In this document: positions 25,572 through 35,055 of the stretch, one piece after another
Layout: each line of letters starts with the position of its first letter
Numbering within the stretch: the stretch's first letter is position 1
From: JANMDU01 sp031418715
Lineage (GTDB): Bacteria; Pseudomonadota; Gammaproteobacteria; Burkholderiales; Burkholderiaceae_C
Reading direction: 5' to 3'
Assembly: GCA_031418715.1 (NCBI GenBank)
Contig: JANOJL010000031.1
Coordinates: 124,001 to 188,000 of the forward strand
DNA length: 64,000 bases
Notes under the pieces: generated by a model
The model's database searches: none
The model's input: the letters and a program-made list of their open reading frames with translations, nothing else
Told to the model about the DNA's origin: nothing
Translations under genes and position numbers: made by a program

Positions 25572-27533
25572 ATGGAAAATCATCAGACTAGTACAAAAGA
25601 TATAGATATTCAAGAAGGACATCCTCAGCCCGTTAGATCGAAGGCTATTGACTTGGATGAAACTCTGATCTGGGCTAAACCACCGAAGCAACGCTTTGAA
25701 TCGCATAAGCAAATGCTCTCGGATGCTCTGGCTAAAGTCTTTGGCGATCTTGATGCCAGCACGGTGGATAATTTATTGCCGAAGCTGTCATGGCTTGAGC
25801 TGGCCGGCGGCGATTTTTTGGTGCGGCAGGGCGACAGCGACACCAGCTTGTATTTTTTGATCAGTGGGCGTCTGCGTGCGCTTCACACCAACTCTAGCGA
25901 TAAGCAAGAAATTTGGGGTGACGTGTTGCAGGGAGAAACCGTGGGTGAGATGGCGTTTTTCACGCAACAATTGCGCACGGCTGATGTCATTGCACTGCGT
26001 GATAGCGTGTTGGTCAAATTTACTCTAGAGGCCTTTAAATCTGTGCTGCAAGACCATCCCCTGGTCTCGATGAACATGACGCGGCTGATCATTGAGCGAA
26101 ACCAAAAAAAGATTCGCCCGCGTTCGGATCTGCTGTCGGCGCGACTGTTCTCTATCGTTGCTATCACTGAAAGCGTAAATCTGCATACTTTTGCCAAGAG
26201 CCTGTGTCGGCATCTTGCGGATCACGGAACGGTGGTTTTAATCAGTTCGACATCGGTGGGGCAGCACCTAGGCGATGCTGATATTGCCCAAGCCATGCTG
26301 AGTGATGCTGAGCGCTCCCGCAAACTCTCTCATCACTTGGAACTGCTTGAATCGGAATACGATTACGTGGTAGTAGTGGCCGATCGCGAAGTCTCTGAGT
26401 GGTCGAGGCGTTGCATGCGCCATAGCGATGAGATTTTGCTCGTAGCAGATGCACAAGAAAGCTGCCAACTCAGCGCCATCGAAAGCAACTTTGCAGATTT
26501 GATCAGCCAAGAAAATATAAAAAATTGGATGACAACGAGATCAACGCTGATTTTGCTTCAACCTCAAGACAAACGCATCCCCAGCCAGACGAAGGCTTGG
26601 TTTAAAGAGCGTGATGTTCAGCGGCATTTCCATTTGCGTGTCGAGAACGAGGCCGATTGGAAGCGCGTCTCGCGCACCTTGGTCGGTAAGAGCGTTGGTT
26701 TGGTGCTGTCTGGTGGTGGGGCGCGTGGCTTTGCGCATTTGGGAGTGATGCGAGCGCTTGAAGAGGCGGGGATTGGCTATGACTGCGCGGGTGGCACCAG
26801 TATTGGGGCTGTGATGGCGGCTTTGGCAGCGATGGATCTGCCGGTGAAGGAAGTGATCGCTCAAGCGAGAGTCACCTTTCAGCAGAACCCGACACGTGAC
26901 ATCAATTTTCTTCCCGTGCTCAGCTTAATCGGTGGTCAACGGATGCGCAAACTGATTGATCAATCCATCGTGAACTGTGTGGGCCACTCCATAGATATCG
27001 AAGATCTGTGGAAACCTTATTTTTGTATCACGAGCAATTATTCTTACGCCAAAGAAACGACTTGGAGGCGTGGCTCGCTAACGAAAACACTCTGTGCATC
27101 TGTGGCGATACCGGGCGCATTGCCCCCAGTCATGATGGATGGTGATCTACACATCGATGGCGGCACTTTTAATAATTTGCCAGTTGATGTGATGCGCCAA
27201 CAAGGCGCGCTAAGCATCATGGGTGTTGATCTGATGCGAGAGCGTGCACAAAAGTATGAATTAGATGAATTACCTAGCCCGATACGCTTGGCCTATGACC
27301 ACATTCGTGGAAATAAAAATAAATTGCCTAGCATGGGCACGCTTTTACTCAATGCCAGCTTAATGGGCAGTTACGCCCGGCAGCGCGAATCACGGCTAGA
27401 TGTGGATGTTTTATTCACGCCGCCTGCACATCGATTTGGCATGCTTGATTGGAAACAGATGGATCGTATGGTTCAGCTCGGTTATGAGCATGCCTGTGAG
27501 GTGTTAGCCAGCAATCATTCCAATTTTTCGTAA
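25572..27533 (+). CDS. cNMP-binding patatin-like phospholipase (NTE family)
   Basis: A 653-aa protein. Residues about 50-175 form a cyclic-nucleotide-binding-type beta-barrel (GDFLVRQGDSDTSLYFLISG, GETVGEMAFF). A central region of about 180 residues (VVVVADREVSEW) has no clear motif. The patatin domain runs from about 375: oxyanion loop SGGGARGFAHLG, nucleophile elbow GGTSIGA, and the dyad Asp in DGGTFNNLP near 529. It should hydrolyse (lyso)phospholipids, probably at the inner membrane, gated by a ligand. Its 3' end overlaps the convergent amidohydrolase gene by 19 bases. Confidence 0.9.
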   Translation: MENHQTSTKDIDIQEGHPQPVRSKAIDLDETLIWAKPPKQRFESHKQMLSDALAKVFGDLDASTVDNLLPKLSWLELAGGDFLVRQGDSDTSLYFLISGRLRALHTNSSDKQEIWGDVLQGETVGEMAFFTQQLRTADVIALRDSVLVKFTLEAFKSVLQDHPLVSMNMTRLIIERNQKKIRPRSDLLSARLFSIVAITESVNLHTFAKSLCRHLADHGTVVLISSTSVGQHLGDADIAQAMLSDAERSRKLSHHLELLESEYDYVVVVADREVSEWSRRCMRHSDEILLVADAQESCQLSAIESNFADLISQENIKNWMTTRSTLILLQPQDKRIPSQTKAWFKERDVQRHFHLRVENEADWKRVSRTLVGKSVGLVLSGGGARGFAHLGVMRALEEAGIGYDCAGGTSIGAVMAALAAMDLPVKEVIAQARVTFQQNPTRDINFLPVLSLIGGQRMRKLIDQSIVNCVGHSIDIEDLWKPYFCITSNYSYAKETTWRRGSLTKTLCASVAIPGALPPVMMDGDLHIDGGTFNNLPVDVMRQQGALSIMGVDLMRERAQKYELDELPSPIRLAYDHIRGNKNKLPSMGTLLLNASLMGSYARQRESRLDVDVLFTPPAHRFGMLDWKQMDRMVQLGYEHACEVLASNHSNFS

Positions 27534-29338
27534 AGTGTTGCGGCTGAGGCAAACCGCACCAAGCGTCCAGGTCGTGCTGGCGTGATTTCGCCATTGCGTT
27601 GCACGCATTGTCCGGCCACCCAAGTGCCTAAATAGCCGCTCACGCCTTGCAACAAGCGCTTGCCGCCAGCGGGCAGATCGCGCACGATGTGGGGCTTGTG
27701 TAGTTGCAACGTGGCCGGGTCAATCAAGTTGAAATCGGCACGCAATCCTACGCGAATGAAGCCACGGTCTTTCAAGCCGAGATAGGCGGCATTGCGGCCG
27801 GAGAGCAGGTTCACGGCTTGCGGCAAACTCATTTGCCCCCCCGTAGCGCCCTTGTCCGCCCAATGCGCGAGCATGAAACTGGAAAACGACGCATCGCAGA
27901 TCGTACCAACGTGTGCGCCTGCATCAGACAAACCCATGAGTGCACGCGGGTGTTGCAGCATCTGGCCGACCACATCAAGATTACCTTCGTTGTAGTTGAA
28001 GATCGGAAAATAAAGCAGACTCTTGCCATCGCCCTGCGCAAGAAAATCGTAAATGGCCAAGAGTGGCGAGATTCCTTGCATTTTGGCGCGAAGCAGCATG
28101 GAGTCTTGCAAAGTGGGCGCGTAGTTTGGTGAATCCGTGAGCGGAAACATGCGGGCGGCGATCATGTCGATCCGCGCCAGCAGCATATCCACGAGCGGCG
28201 GTACGCTGGAACCATCGCCAGCGAGGCGCTCTGATTTTTCGCTTAGCAAACGCTCTCTTCGTGCAGGTTCTCGCAGCGCGGCGGCTTGGGCTGGTAGCGG
28301 CAAATGCGCGATTTCTTTGTAGAGTGGGAAACCCATGAGTGGGTGAAACGTCGTCTCCAATCCGGTGATCACGCCGATACCGCGCGCTGCGGTTTGCAAA
28401 TACATTGGCAGGCCATCGGCGGCGCATTGCTCTACGGCCTGCGCCAGCCATTGCCATTGAATGCCACCGGGGTCGCGCTGCAGCCAGGTCATGGAAAGCG
28501 GCCTGCCACTGCTTTGCGCCATCTGCTTGACGATCTCAAACTCTTGGGTAAACCGCGCCTTGGTGGCTTCGTCTTCAAAGCTCGCGCCCGGGTCGGCTCG
28601 CAGCACATCAAAATCATTGACCAACTGCACCACGCCGTGCTGCAAGCCTTGGAAGGCTTTTGCAAGCATATTAAGCTCCATCGCAGTGGCTTCCGAAGCA
28701 GGTGTGAACTGGCCGCGCGAGGTGCGGTGGTTGTCGCTGCGGCCCGTGGAAAAGCCGGCTGCACCTGCTTGCAAGGCAGCTTTGAGGGCGGCTTGCATCG
28801 CGGCGCAATCTTCGGGGGTTGCCGCCTCTTGCGCGAGTGCGCGCTCGCCCATGATGCTCATGCGCAGCGGGTCATGCGGCACGAGGCAGGCGAAATCCAA
28901 GCTGTGGGGTATCGCATCGAGCGCGGCCATGTAGCTCTCGAAATCCGTCCAGTTGAACTTCACGCCTTCTGCGAGCGCAGCGCCAGGAATGTCTTCCACG
29001 CCTTCCATGAGTTGGATCAGGCGCTGCTGTTGTTCATGCGTATTTTGCGAGAGCGGCGCAAAGCCTACGCCGCAATTGCCCAGGAGCACGGTGGTGGCGC
29101 CATGTTGGATGCTGGGCGAGAAGGTTTCATCCCAACTGGCTTGGCCGTCGTAATGGGTATGGATGTCGATGAAACCGGGTGTGAGCCAAGCGCCGTTGGC
29201 TTGGATCGTTTCTTTTGCTGATTGCGTGATATGGCCGATCTCTGCGATCTTGCCGTTTTCAATGGCAACGTCTGCGTTGAACGCAGGTGCGCCACTGCCG
29301 TCGATCACTGTGGCGTTTTTGATGAGGAGGTCGCGCAT
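27515..29338 (-). CDS. N-acyl-D-amino-acid deacylase-like amidohydrolase
   Basis: A 607-aa metal-dependent amidohydrolase of the D-aminoacylase/DAN branch. It starts MRDLLIKNATVIDGSGAPAF and has the metal motif DIHTHYDGQASWD. Near the end, AYLGLKDRGFIRVGLRADF is typical of the closing beta-sandwich. Substrate not predictable. Its 3' end is duplicated as a decayed relic at 25240-25380, and it converges with the patatin gene. Confidence 0.88.
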   Translation of the reverse strand: MRDLLIKNATVIDGSGAPAFNADVAIENGKIAEIGHITQSAKETIQANGAWLTPGFIDIHTHYDGQASWDETFSPSIQHGATTVLLGNCGVGFAPLSQNTHEQQQRLIQLMEGVEDIPGAALAEGVKFNWTDFESYMAALDAIPHSLDFACLVPHDPLRMSIMGERALAQEAATPEDCAAMQAALKAALQAGAAGFSTGRSDNHRTSRGQFTPASEATAMELNMLAKAFQGLQHGVVQLVNDFDVLRADPGASFEDEATKARFTQEFEIVKQMAQSSGRPLSMTWLQRDPGGIQWQWLAQAVEQCAADGLPMYLQTAARGIGVITGLETTFHPLMGFPLYKEIAHLPLPAQAAALREPARRERLLSEKSERLAGDGSSVPPLVDMLLARIDMIAARMFPLTDSPNYAPTLQDSMLLRAKMQGISPLLAIYDFLAQGDGKSLLYFPIFNYNEGNLDVVGQMLQHPRALMGLSDAGAHVGTICDASFSSFMLAHWADKGATGGQMSLPQAVNLLSGRNAAYLGLKDRGFIRVGLRADFNLIDPATLQLHKPHIVRDLPAGGKRLLQGVSGYLGTWVAGQCVQRNGEITPARPGRLVRFASAATLYEKLE

Positions 29339-29355
29339 GGGTATATTCCTTGGGT

Positions 29356-29417
29356 ACTATAAATTTGATAGCATGTTGCGCAGTTTATATAACGGGAGAA
29401 GGCTGATTTCGCTTAAA
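29356..29417 (+). repeat. dispersed repeat copy
   Basis: CTATAAATTTGATAGCA, TGTTGCGCAG, TTTATATAACGGG, GGCTGATTTCGCTTAAATT in consensus order, starting 17 bases upstream of the amidohydrolase start codon. It may therefore carry part of that promoter region. No gene was found in 29418-29531. Confidence 0.75.
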
Positions 29418-29531
29418 TTATGGGTGTTATTTGGCTACAGCTTTGCTGAATCGCGGCCAGTTGGCTGCTTTGAAAATCTTCGCGCGTAATGGTCACTATT
29501 TCCAAGCATGGAGCGCCAATAGAAATAGACT

Positions 29532-30410
29532 TCACGCAGAACGCCTGTCCTGAGAGCGCCAAAAATAAGCACAGGACAAACCACTGACAATATGCCAAAT
29601 TCCCCACAGCCCCGCCACCGTCACCATGCCAAAGTCGTTGCCAAATTGCAAAGCAATGATGCCAAGTGCGAGCCCAGAATTTTGCATACCGCCTTCAATC
29701 ATGATCGAGCGTCGATCCGGCACGCTTACGCCAAAAGCTTTGGAAGTGAGCCAGCCCAGAGCTAGGCCGCTCGCGTTATGTGCAATCACCAAAGCCAGCG
29801 TCGGCAGCAAAGCCAGCGTCAAGTTGCTGCGCTCCTTGAGCAAGCCCAGAATGATGAAAGCAAAGAGCGCCACCAGTGAGAAATTAGCCAGTGGCTTGGT
29901 GAGCTTGGCGGCAAGCTGAGGCAGCTTGTAGGCCACGGCCATGCCTAAAAACATGGGAATCGCCAGCATCACCAGCAGGCTCAGCCAGATGCCGCTCGGA
30001 TCAATCGCCAAGCTGCGCATCCAACTCGCCGTCACGGGATTGTTGCTCACCATCCAAGCAAAGTTAAACGGTGTGGCTACGAGTGCGATCAGCGCAGCCA
30101 CAGCAGAAATACTCACCGAGAGCGCCGTATTTCCCCGTCCGAAATGTGTGATCACGTTCGACAAACTGCCGCCTGGGCAGGCTGCCACCAACATCATTGC
30201 TGCTTCCACATTGGGTGGTAAATCCAGCGCCAAAGTGGCAAGCCAAGTGCCCACAGGCAGCAAAATAAATTGCGGGATCAACCCCGCGATCACCGCTTTC
30301 GGGCTTTGCGCCACGCGCTTGAAGTCTTCGAGCTTCAATTCCAGTGCGATGGAAAACACCATCGTCGCCAGCACCAAACTCAAGGCAATTTGTTGTGCAT
30401 TCATACTCAT
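29532..30410 (-). CDS. bile acid:sodium symporter (BASS) family transporter
   Basis: A 292-aa protein with about nine to ten hydrophobic segments, the family pattern PNVEAAMMLVAACPGGSLSN in the first half and EGGMQNSGLALGI in the second. Such proteins cotransport organic acids with sodium; the substrate here is unknown. Divergent from glyQ with an 81-base gap. Two ATGs near the start (30410 and 30404) are both possible. Confidence 0.88.
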   Translation of the reverse strand: MSMNAQQIALSLVLATMVFSIALELKLEDFKRVAQSPKAVIAGLIPQFILLPVGTWLATLALDLPPNVEAAMMLVAACPGGSLSNVITHFGRGNTALSVSISAVAALIALVATPFNFAWMVSNNPVTASWMRSLAIDPSGIWLSLLVMLAIPMFLGMAVAYKLPQLAAKLTKPLANFSLVALFAFIILGLLKERSNLTLALLPTLALVIAHNASGLALGWLTSKAFGVSVPDRRSIMIEGGMQNSGLALGIIALQFGNDFGMVTVAGLWGIWHIVSGLSCAYFWRSQDRRSA

Positions 30411-30491
30411 CTCCAGCCCTTCACTTTACTGGCCTCTTCCCCAGTAAAATCAAGGGTTTACGCCAGCTTTGGCGCGCTTTTGACACACAGC

Positions 30492-31397
30492 ATGCTCACC
30501 TTCCAACAAATCATCCTCACCTTGCAAGCCTACTGGGACAAGCAAGGCTGCGCACTGCTTCAGCCCTACGACATGGAAGTCGGCGCAGGCACCTCGCACA
30601 CGGCCACATTTTTAAGAGCACTGGGCCCTGAGCCTTGGAAAGCCGCTTACGTGCAGCCCAGCCGCCGCCCCAAAGATGGCCGCTATGGCGAGAATCCGAA
30701 TCGTTTGCAGCACTACTATCAATACCAGGTTGTCTTGAAGCCCGCGCCGAACAACATCTTGGAGCTGTATCTGGGTAGCTTAGAGGCGCTCGGCTTTGAC
30801 CTGAAGAAAAATGACATCCGCTTCGTAGAAGACGATTGGGAAAACCCAACGCTTGGCGCTTGGGGCTTGGGCTGGGAGGTGTGGCTCAACGGCATGGAAG
30901 TCACGCAGTTCACCTACTTTCAGCAAGTGGGCGGCATCGATTGCAAACCGATCACCGGCGAGATCACCTATGGCTTAGAGCGCTTGGCCATGTATTTGCA
31001 GGGCGTGGACAACGTCTACAACCTCAAGTGGACGGAGACGATGAGCTATGGCGACGTTTACAAACAAAACGAAGTCGAGCAATCCACCTACAACTTTGAG
31101 CACAGCGATGCAGACTTTTTGTTCACAGCCTTCAACGCTCACGAAAAGCAAGCCAAATACCTGACCGAGCAAAAACTCGCTTTGCCTGCCTATGAGCAAG
31201 TGCTCAAAGCCGCGCACAGCTTCAACCTGCTCGACGCACGCGGCGCGATCAGCGTCACCGAACGCGCCGCCTACATCGGCCGCATCCGCAATCTTGCCCG
31301 CAGCGTGGCGCAGAGTTACTACGAATCCCGCGAACGCCTGGGCTTCCCCATGGCACCGCGCGAGTGGGTCGCACAGATGGAAAAGAAGGCTGCTTGA
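30492..31397 (+). CDS. glyQ: glycyl-tRNA synthetase alpha subunit
   Basis: Catalytic class II subunit of the heterotetrameric glycyl-tRNA synthetase. Start MLTFQQIILTLQAYWDKQGC, with QPYDMEVGAGTSH and the class II motif region YVQPSRRPKDGRYGENPNR. 301 aa, normal. A longer frame starting near 30270 overlaps the divergent transporter gene and was rejected. Followed after 8 bases by glyS. Confidence 0.96.
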   Translation: MLTFQQIILTLQAYWDKQGCALLQPYDMEVGAGTSHTATFLRALGPEPWKAAYVQPSRRPKDGRYGENPNRLQHYYQYQVVLKPAPNNILELYLGSLEALGFDLKKNDIRFVEDDWENPTLGAWGLGWEVWLNGMEVTQFTYFQQVGGIDCKPITGEITYGLERLAMYLQGVDNVYNLKWTETMSYGDVYKQNEVEQSTYNFEHSDADFLFTAFNAHEKQAKYLTEQKLALPAYEQVLKAAHSFNLLDARGAISVTERAAYIGRIRNLARSVAQSYYESRERLGFPMAPREWVAQMEKKAA

Positions 31398-31405
31398 GAA
31401 CCGTT

Positions 31406-33598
31406 ATGACTAATAAGAACCTTCTCGTTGAATTGTTCGTTGAAGAACTGCCACCCAAAGCTTTGAAGAAGCTCGGGGATGCCTTTGCATTGGTGTTGTT
31501 TGATCAACTCAAAGCGCAGGGCTTGGCGACTGTTGAGTCGAAGCTCACGAGCTTTGCCTCGCCTCGTCGCTTGGCGGCGCATGTCAGCTATGTGGCAAGC
31601 CAAGCTGCGGATAAAGCGATCTCGCAAAAGCTGATGCCAGTTGCTGTCGGCTTAGATGCTGCGGGCGGCGCGACCCCTGCTTTGCTGAAAAAACTGCAAG
31701 GCCTCGGTGTTGGTGCGAGCGATGTTGCAAGCGCTGTCGCAGGGCTCAAGCGAGCGATGGATGGCAAGGCTGAGGCGCTGTATCACGAGAGCACGGCCAA
31801 GGGCGCGACGTTGCCGGAAGGCTTGCAAAAAGCATTGACCGAGGCGATTGTCAAGCTGCCTATTCCGAAGGTGATGAGCTATCAACTTGAATCGGGCTGC
31901 GAGCTGCCGGGCTGGAGCTCGGTGAGCTTTGTGCGGCCTGCGCATGGGCTGCTAGCTCTGCATGGCGAGACGATCGTGCCAGTGACGGCGCTGGGTTTGA
32001 AGAGCGGCAACACAACGTACGGGCATCGCTTTGAAGCGCCTGTCTCGCCTGTGGTGATTGCGCATGCGGATGCATATGCGCAGACGCTTGAAAAAGACGG
32101 TGCGGTGATTGCGAGCTTTGAGGCGCGTAAGGCGGAGATTGCCAAGCAGTTGCAGGCTGCTGCTGCGAAGGTGGGCGGCAACGTAAAACCTATTGACGAT
32201 GAAGCGCTTCTCGATGAAGTAACAGCTTTGGTCGAGCGCCCGAATGTGCTGATCTGCGAGTTTGAAAAGCAATTTCTCGATGTGCCGCAGGAATGCTTGA
32301 TTCTCACGATGAAGGCGAATCAAAAGTATTTCCCACTGCTCGATAGCGCAGGCAAGTTGACGAATAAATTCCTCGTGGTGAGCAATATTTCGCCCGACGA
32401 TGCCAGCGCAGTGATTCAAGGCAACGAGCGCGTCGTGCGCCCGCGCTTGGCCGATGCGAAATTCTTCTTCGATCAAGACCGCAAGAAAACGCTTGAATCG
32501 CGCATTCCGCAATTGGCCAAAGTGGTTTATCACAACAAGCTCGGCTCGCAAGGCGAGCGCGTGGAGCGCGTGAGAGCGATTGCCAAAGCGATTGGCCAGC
32601 AGCTGGGTGGCGATCTGCTCGCTAAGCAGGCTGACCGCGCCGCTCTGCTTGCCAAAGCTGATTTGCTCACCGACATGGTGGGCGAATTCCCCGAGCTGCA
32701 AGGCATCATGGGTGGTTACTACGCGCTGAACGATAAAGAAACGCCCGAAGTGGCCGCCGCGATTGAAGACCATTACAAGCCACGATTTGCGGGCGATGAA
32801 CTGCCACGTAATCAGGTGGGTGTGGTTGTTGCTTTGGCGGACAAGCTGGAAACCTTGGTGGGCATGTTTGGCATTGGCAACTTGCCCACGGGGGATAAAG
32901 ACCCGTTTGCGTTGCGCCGGCATGCGCTGGGGGTGATTCGGATGCTCGTGGAGCGTGCTTCGAATCAAGCGCTTGATTCGCTTCTGAAGATTGCTTTTGG
33001 GAGCTTCGAGCATGCTGCGATCAGCAAGGAGCTCTCAGAGCAGAACAAAACTGCCGGGGCGGTTGCGTTCTTTGCTCCCGAAACTCCCGAGCTGGTGGCG
33101 AACTTCATCCTTGACCGCTTCGCCGGCAGCCTGCGCGAGCAAGGCTACAGCGCTCAAGAAGTCGATGCCGTGATCAGCTTGCGCCCGCAGAAACTAGCAG
33201 AAGTCGCGCAGCGCCTCGCCGCCGTGCGCGCCTTCGCGCAACTGCCCGAAGCGCCCGCTCTCGCCGCTGCCAACAAGCGCGTGGGCAACATCCTCAAAAA
33301 GGTTGAAGGCGCAGTTGAAGCCAAGATTAACCTCGCTTTGCTCCAACCTGGCGAAGAGCAAGCGCTCGCAGATGCTCTCAAAATAGTAGCTTCTCGTGCA
33401 GATTCCGCATGGGCGAACGGCCAATTTGAAGAAAATTTAAAGGCGTTGGCAGCGCTCAAAGATCCCGTCGATGCCTTCTTCGACAAAGTCATGGTCAACC
33501 ACGATGACCCCGCCATCCGCGCCAACCGCTTAGGCCTCTTGGCGAGCTTGCACCAAGCCATGAACCGCGTGGCGGATCTGTCTAAGCTGGCTGCTTGA
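31406..33598 (+). CDS. glyS: glycyl-tRNA synthetase beta subunit
   Basis: A 730-aa beta subunit that binds tRNA. It begins TNKNLLVELFVEELPPKALK, contains MKANQKYFPL and the HD-like region, and ends with an anticodon-binding-type domain. Slightly longer than many homologues. In most relatives gmhB follows directly; here two small genes intervene. Confidence 0.95.
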   Translation: MTNKNLLVELFVEELPPKALKKLGDAFALVLFDQLKAQGLATVESKLTSFASPRRLAAHVSYVASQAADKAISQKLMPVAVGLDAAGGATPALLKKLQGLGVGASDVASAVAGLKRAMDGKAEALYHESTAKGATLPEGLQKALTEAIVKLPIPKVMSYQLESGCELPGWSSVSFVRPAHGLLALHGETIVPVTALGLKSGNTTYGHRFEAPVSPVVIAHADAYAQTLEKDGAVIASFEARKAEIAKQLQAAAAKVGGNVKPIDDEALLDEVTALVERPNVLICEFEKQFLDVPQECLILTMKANQKYFPLLDSAGKLTNKFLVVSNISPDDASAVIQGNERVVRPRLADAKFFFDQDRKKTLESRIPQLAKVVYHNKLGSQGERVERVRAIAKAIGQQLGGDLLAKQADRAALLAKADLLTDMVGEFPELQGIMGGYYALNDKETPEVAAAIEDHYKPRFAGDELPRNQVGVVVALADKLETLVGMFGIGNLPTGDKDPFALRRHALGVIRMLVERASNQALDSLLKIAFGSFEHAAISKELSEQNKTAGAVAFFAPETPELVANFILDRFAGSLREQGYSAQEVDAVISLRPQKLAEVAQRLAAVRAFAQLPEAPALAAANKRVGNILKKVEGAVEAKINLALLQPGEEQALADALKIVASRADSAWANGQFEENLKALAALKDPVDAFFDKVMVNHDDPAIRANRLGLLASLHQAMNRVADLSKLAA

Positions 33599-33629
33599 CC
33601 AGCGAGTCAATTATTGACAAGATCAACGC

Positions 33630-33947
33630 ATGCCAACCCAACAATGGATTAATCAGTTCACGCTTGGCTTTCATCGCCTGGCGCTTGTTCGATTGCGCGA
33701 ACAACCGCATCTGGTTGAGCACGCCTTGCAAACATTGGATCGTTGGGAAGCACAGGGTGCTCAAGCGGGTAGCCAAATCTATCGTGATGAATGGCGGCAA
33801 TTACTTCGCAGTGGTGTGTCGGCAATAGAGAAGCAGGTCTGCAACGAATCTGAGCATGCAACAACGCTACGCAGCGTGTCGCCTCTGGGATTTGTCATGT
33901 CTGAGCAGGAGCGCATTCAAATACGCCAATCTGTGGTGATGCATTGA
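33630..33947 (+). CDS. hypothetical partner of a nucleotidyltransferase-like protein
   Basis: A 105-aa acidic-to-neutral protein with no signal peptide or membrane segment; helices predicted by eye (RLREQPHLVEHALQTLDRW). It starts 31 bases after glyS. Its TGA stop overlaps the TTG start of the next gene (TTGA), so the two are translationally coupled. Such pairing of a small protein with a DUF6036-like nucleotidyltransferase suggests a toxin-antitoxin or related system, but I do not recognise the family. Confidence 0.7.
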   Translation: MPTQQWINQFTLGFHRLALVRLREQPHLVEHALQTLDRWEAQGAQAGSQIYRDEWRQLLRSGVSAIEKQVCNESEHATTLRSVSPLGFVMSEQERIQIRQSVVMH

Positions 33948-34474
33948 AGCTATCTCAACTCATCCACGTCCTTCGCGCTGCCTCGGAGATCTCTGGCGAA
34001 AAGAGTTTTGTTTTGGTAGGCAGCCAAGCTGTGCTGCTGGCATTGCCAGCACCGGATGGGCGATTAACCTTGTCTGACGAGATTGATTTGTATCCTTCAA
34101 TGGCTCCTGAGAAATCCGATTTAATCGATGGTGTCATTGGAGCGCTGTCCATGTTCCATGACACGCATGGCTACCACGCAGATGGCGTTAGCCCTGAAAC
34201 TGCCGTGATGCCCGCAGACTGGATGGATAGAGCGCGACTTCACTACTTTGGTGATATCACCGCCATCTGCCCTGACTTAACGGATTTGTGCGTTGGAAAA
34301 GTGGCTGCAGGTCGTGACAAGGATGCAGAATTTTTACGTATCTTATTGGCCGAGCATCATGTAGATTTAGCAGTATTGGTCGAGCGAATTGAGTCTCTCG
34401 ATGCCAGCAAACACCCTGTAAATCACATGACTCAATGGGCTAAACGCCGCGCCCAAGAAGCAGGCCTCGTATGA
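33944..34474 (+). CDS. DUF6036-like nucleotidyltransferase-fold protein
   Basis: A 176-aa protein with the minimal-nucleotidyltransferase-like pattern FVLVGSQAVLLALP followed by LTLSDEIDLYP (GS...D-x-D). The C-terminal half, with LCVGKVAAGRDKDAEFLRILL, fits the DUF6036 / AbiEii-like type. The start is TTG overlapping the upstream stop, and its own stop overlaps gmhB (ATGA). Target unknown; a tRNA or protein nucleotidyltransferase toxin is one option. Confidence 0.75.
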   Translation: MKLSQLIHVLRAASEISGEKSFVLVGSQAVLLALPAPDGRLTLSDEIDLYPSMAPEKSDLIDGVIGALSMFHDTHGYHADGVSPETAVMPADWMDRARLHYFGDITAICPDLTDLCVGKVAAGRDKDAEFLRILLAEHHVDLAVLVERIESLDASKHPVNHMTQWAKRRAQEAGLV

Positions 34475-35040
34475 AACTCCTTATCCTCGACCGCGATGGC
34501 ACGATCAATCAAGATCGGGATGATTATGTGAAATCGGTGGATGAATGGCAGCCGTTGCCTGGCGCATTGGAGGCGATGGCGAGGCTGAATCAAGCGGGGT
34601 GGACTTTGGTGGTGGCCACCAATCAATCGGGGCTGGGGCGCGGGCTGTTCAATGCCACGGCGCTGAACGCGATGCATGCCAAGATGCACAAGCTGTTGGC
34701 GGCTGTGGGCGGCAAGGTGGATGCGGTGTTTTATTGTCCGCATAAGCCGCAAGAGGTTTGCACTTGTCGCAAACCCGAGCCAGGTCTATTTTTAGAAATT
34801 CTTTCGCGCTATGGACTGGATACCGCTATCGCGACAGTTCACACCGCAGGTGATACGCTGCGCGATCTACAGGCAGGCGCAGCGGTGGGTTGCATCCCGC
34901 ATTTGCTGCTCACAGGAAAATCACACGTTTTGCGCGGCACGCTCCCTGCGCAGCAAGCGCCGATCAATTTCCCGCAAGGCACGCTCGTGCATGAAGATTT
35001 GACCGCATTGGCAGAGCATCTGATCATCACTTATCCCTGA
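34471..35040 (+). CDS. gmhB: D-glycero-D-manno-heptose-1,7-bisphosphate 7-phosphatase
   Basis: HAD phosphatase of ADP-heptose (LPS core) synthesis. 189 aa with LILDRDGTIN at the start, TNQSGLGRG, the zinc-binding CPHKPQEVCTCRKP and AGDTLRDLQAG. The start overlaps the stop of the preceding nucleotidyltransferase-like gene by 4 bases, and plsC follows after 15 bases. Confidence 0.94.
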   Translation: MKLLILDRDGTINQDRDDYVKSVDEWQPLPGALEAMARLNQAGWTLVVATNQSGLGRGLFNATALNAMHAKMHKLLAAVGGKVDAVFYCPHKPQEVCTCRKPEPGLFLEILSRYGLDTAIATVHTAGDTLRDLQAGAAVGCIPHLLLTGKSHVLRGTLPAQQAPINFPQGTLVHEDLTALAEHLIITYP

Positions 35041-35055
35041 ATACCCTCTCTATCT

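Noticed and set aside
28304..29221. 305-codon open frame opposite the amidohydrolase gene
   Set aside because: Shadow frame within a conserved enzyme gene.
33381..33410. Possible repeat copy in glyS (AAAATAGTAGC followed by GTGCAGATTCCGC)
   Set aside because: Only a weak, short match; the protein shows no clear insert there.
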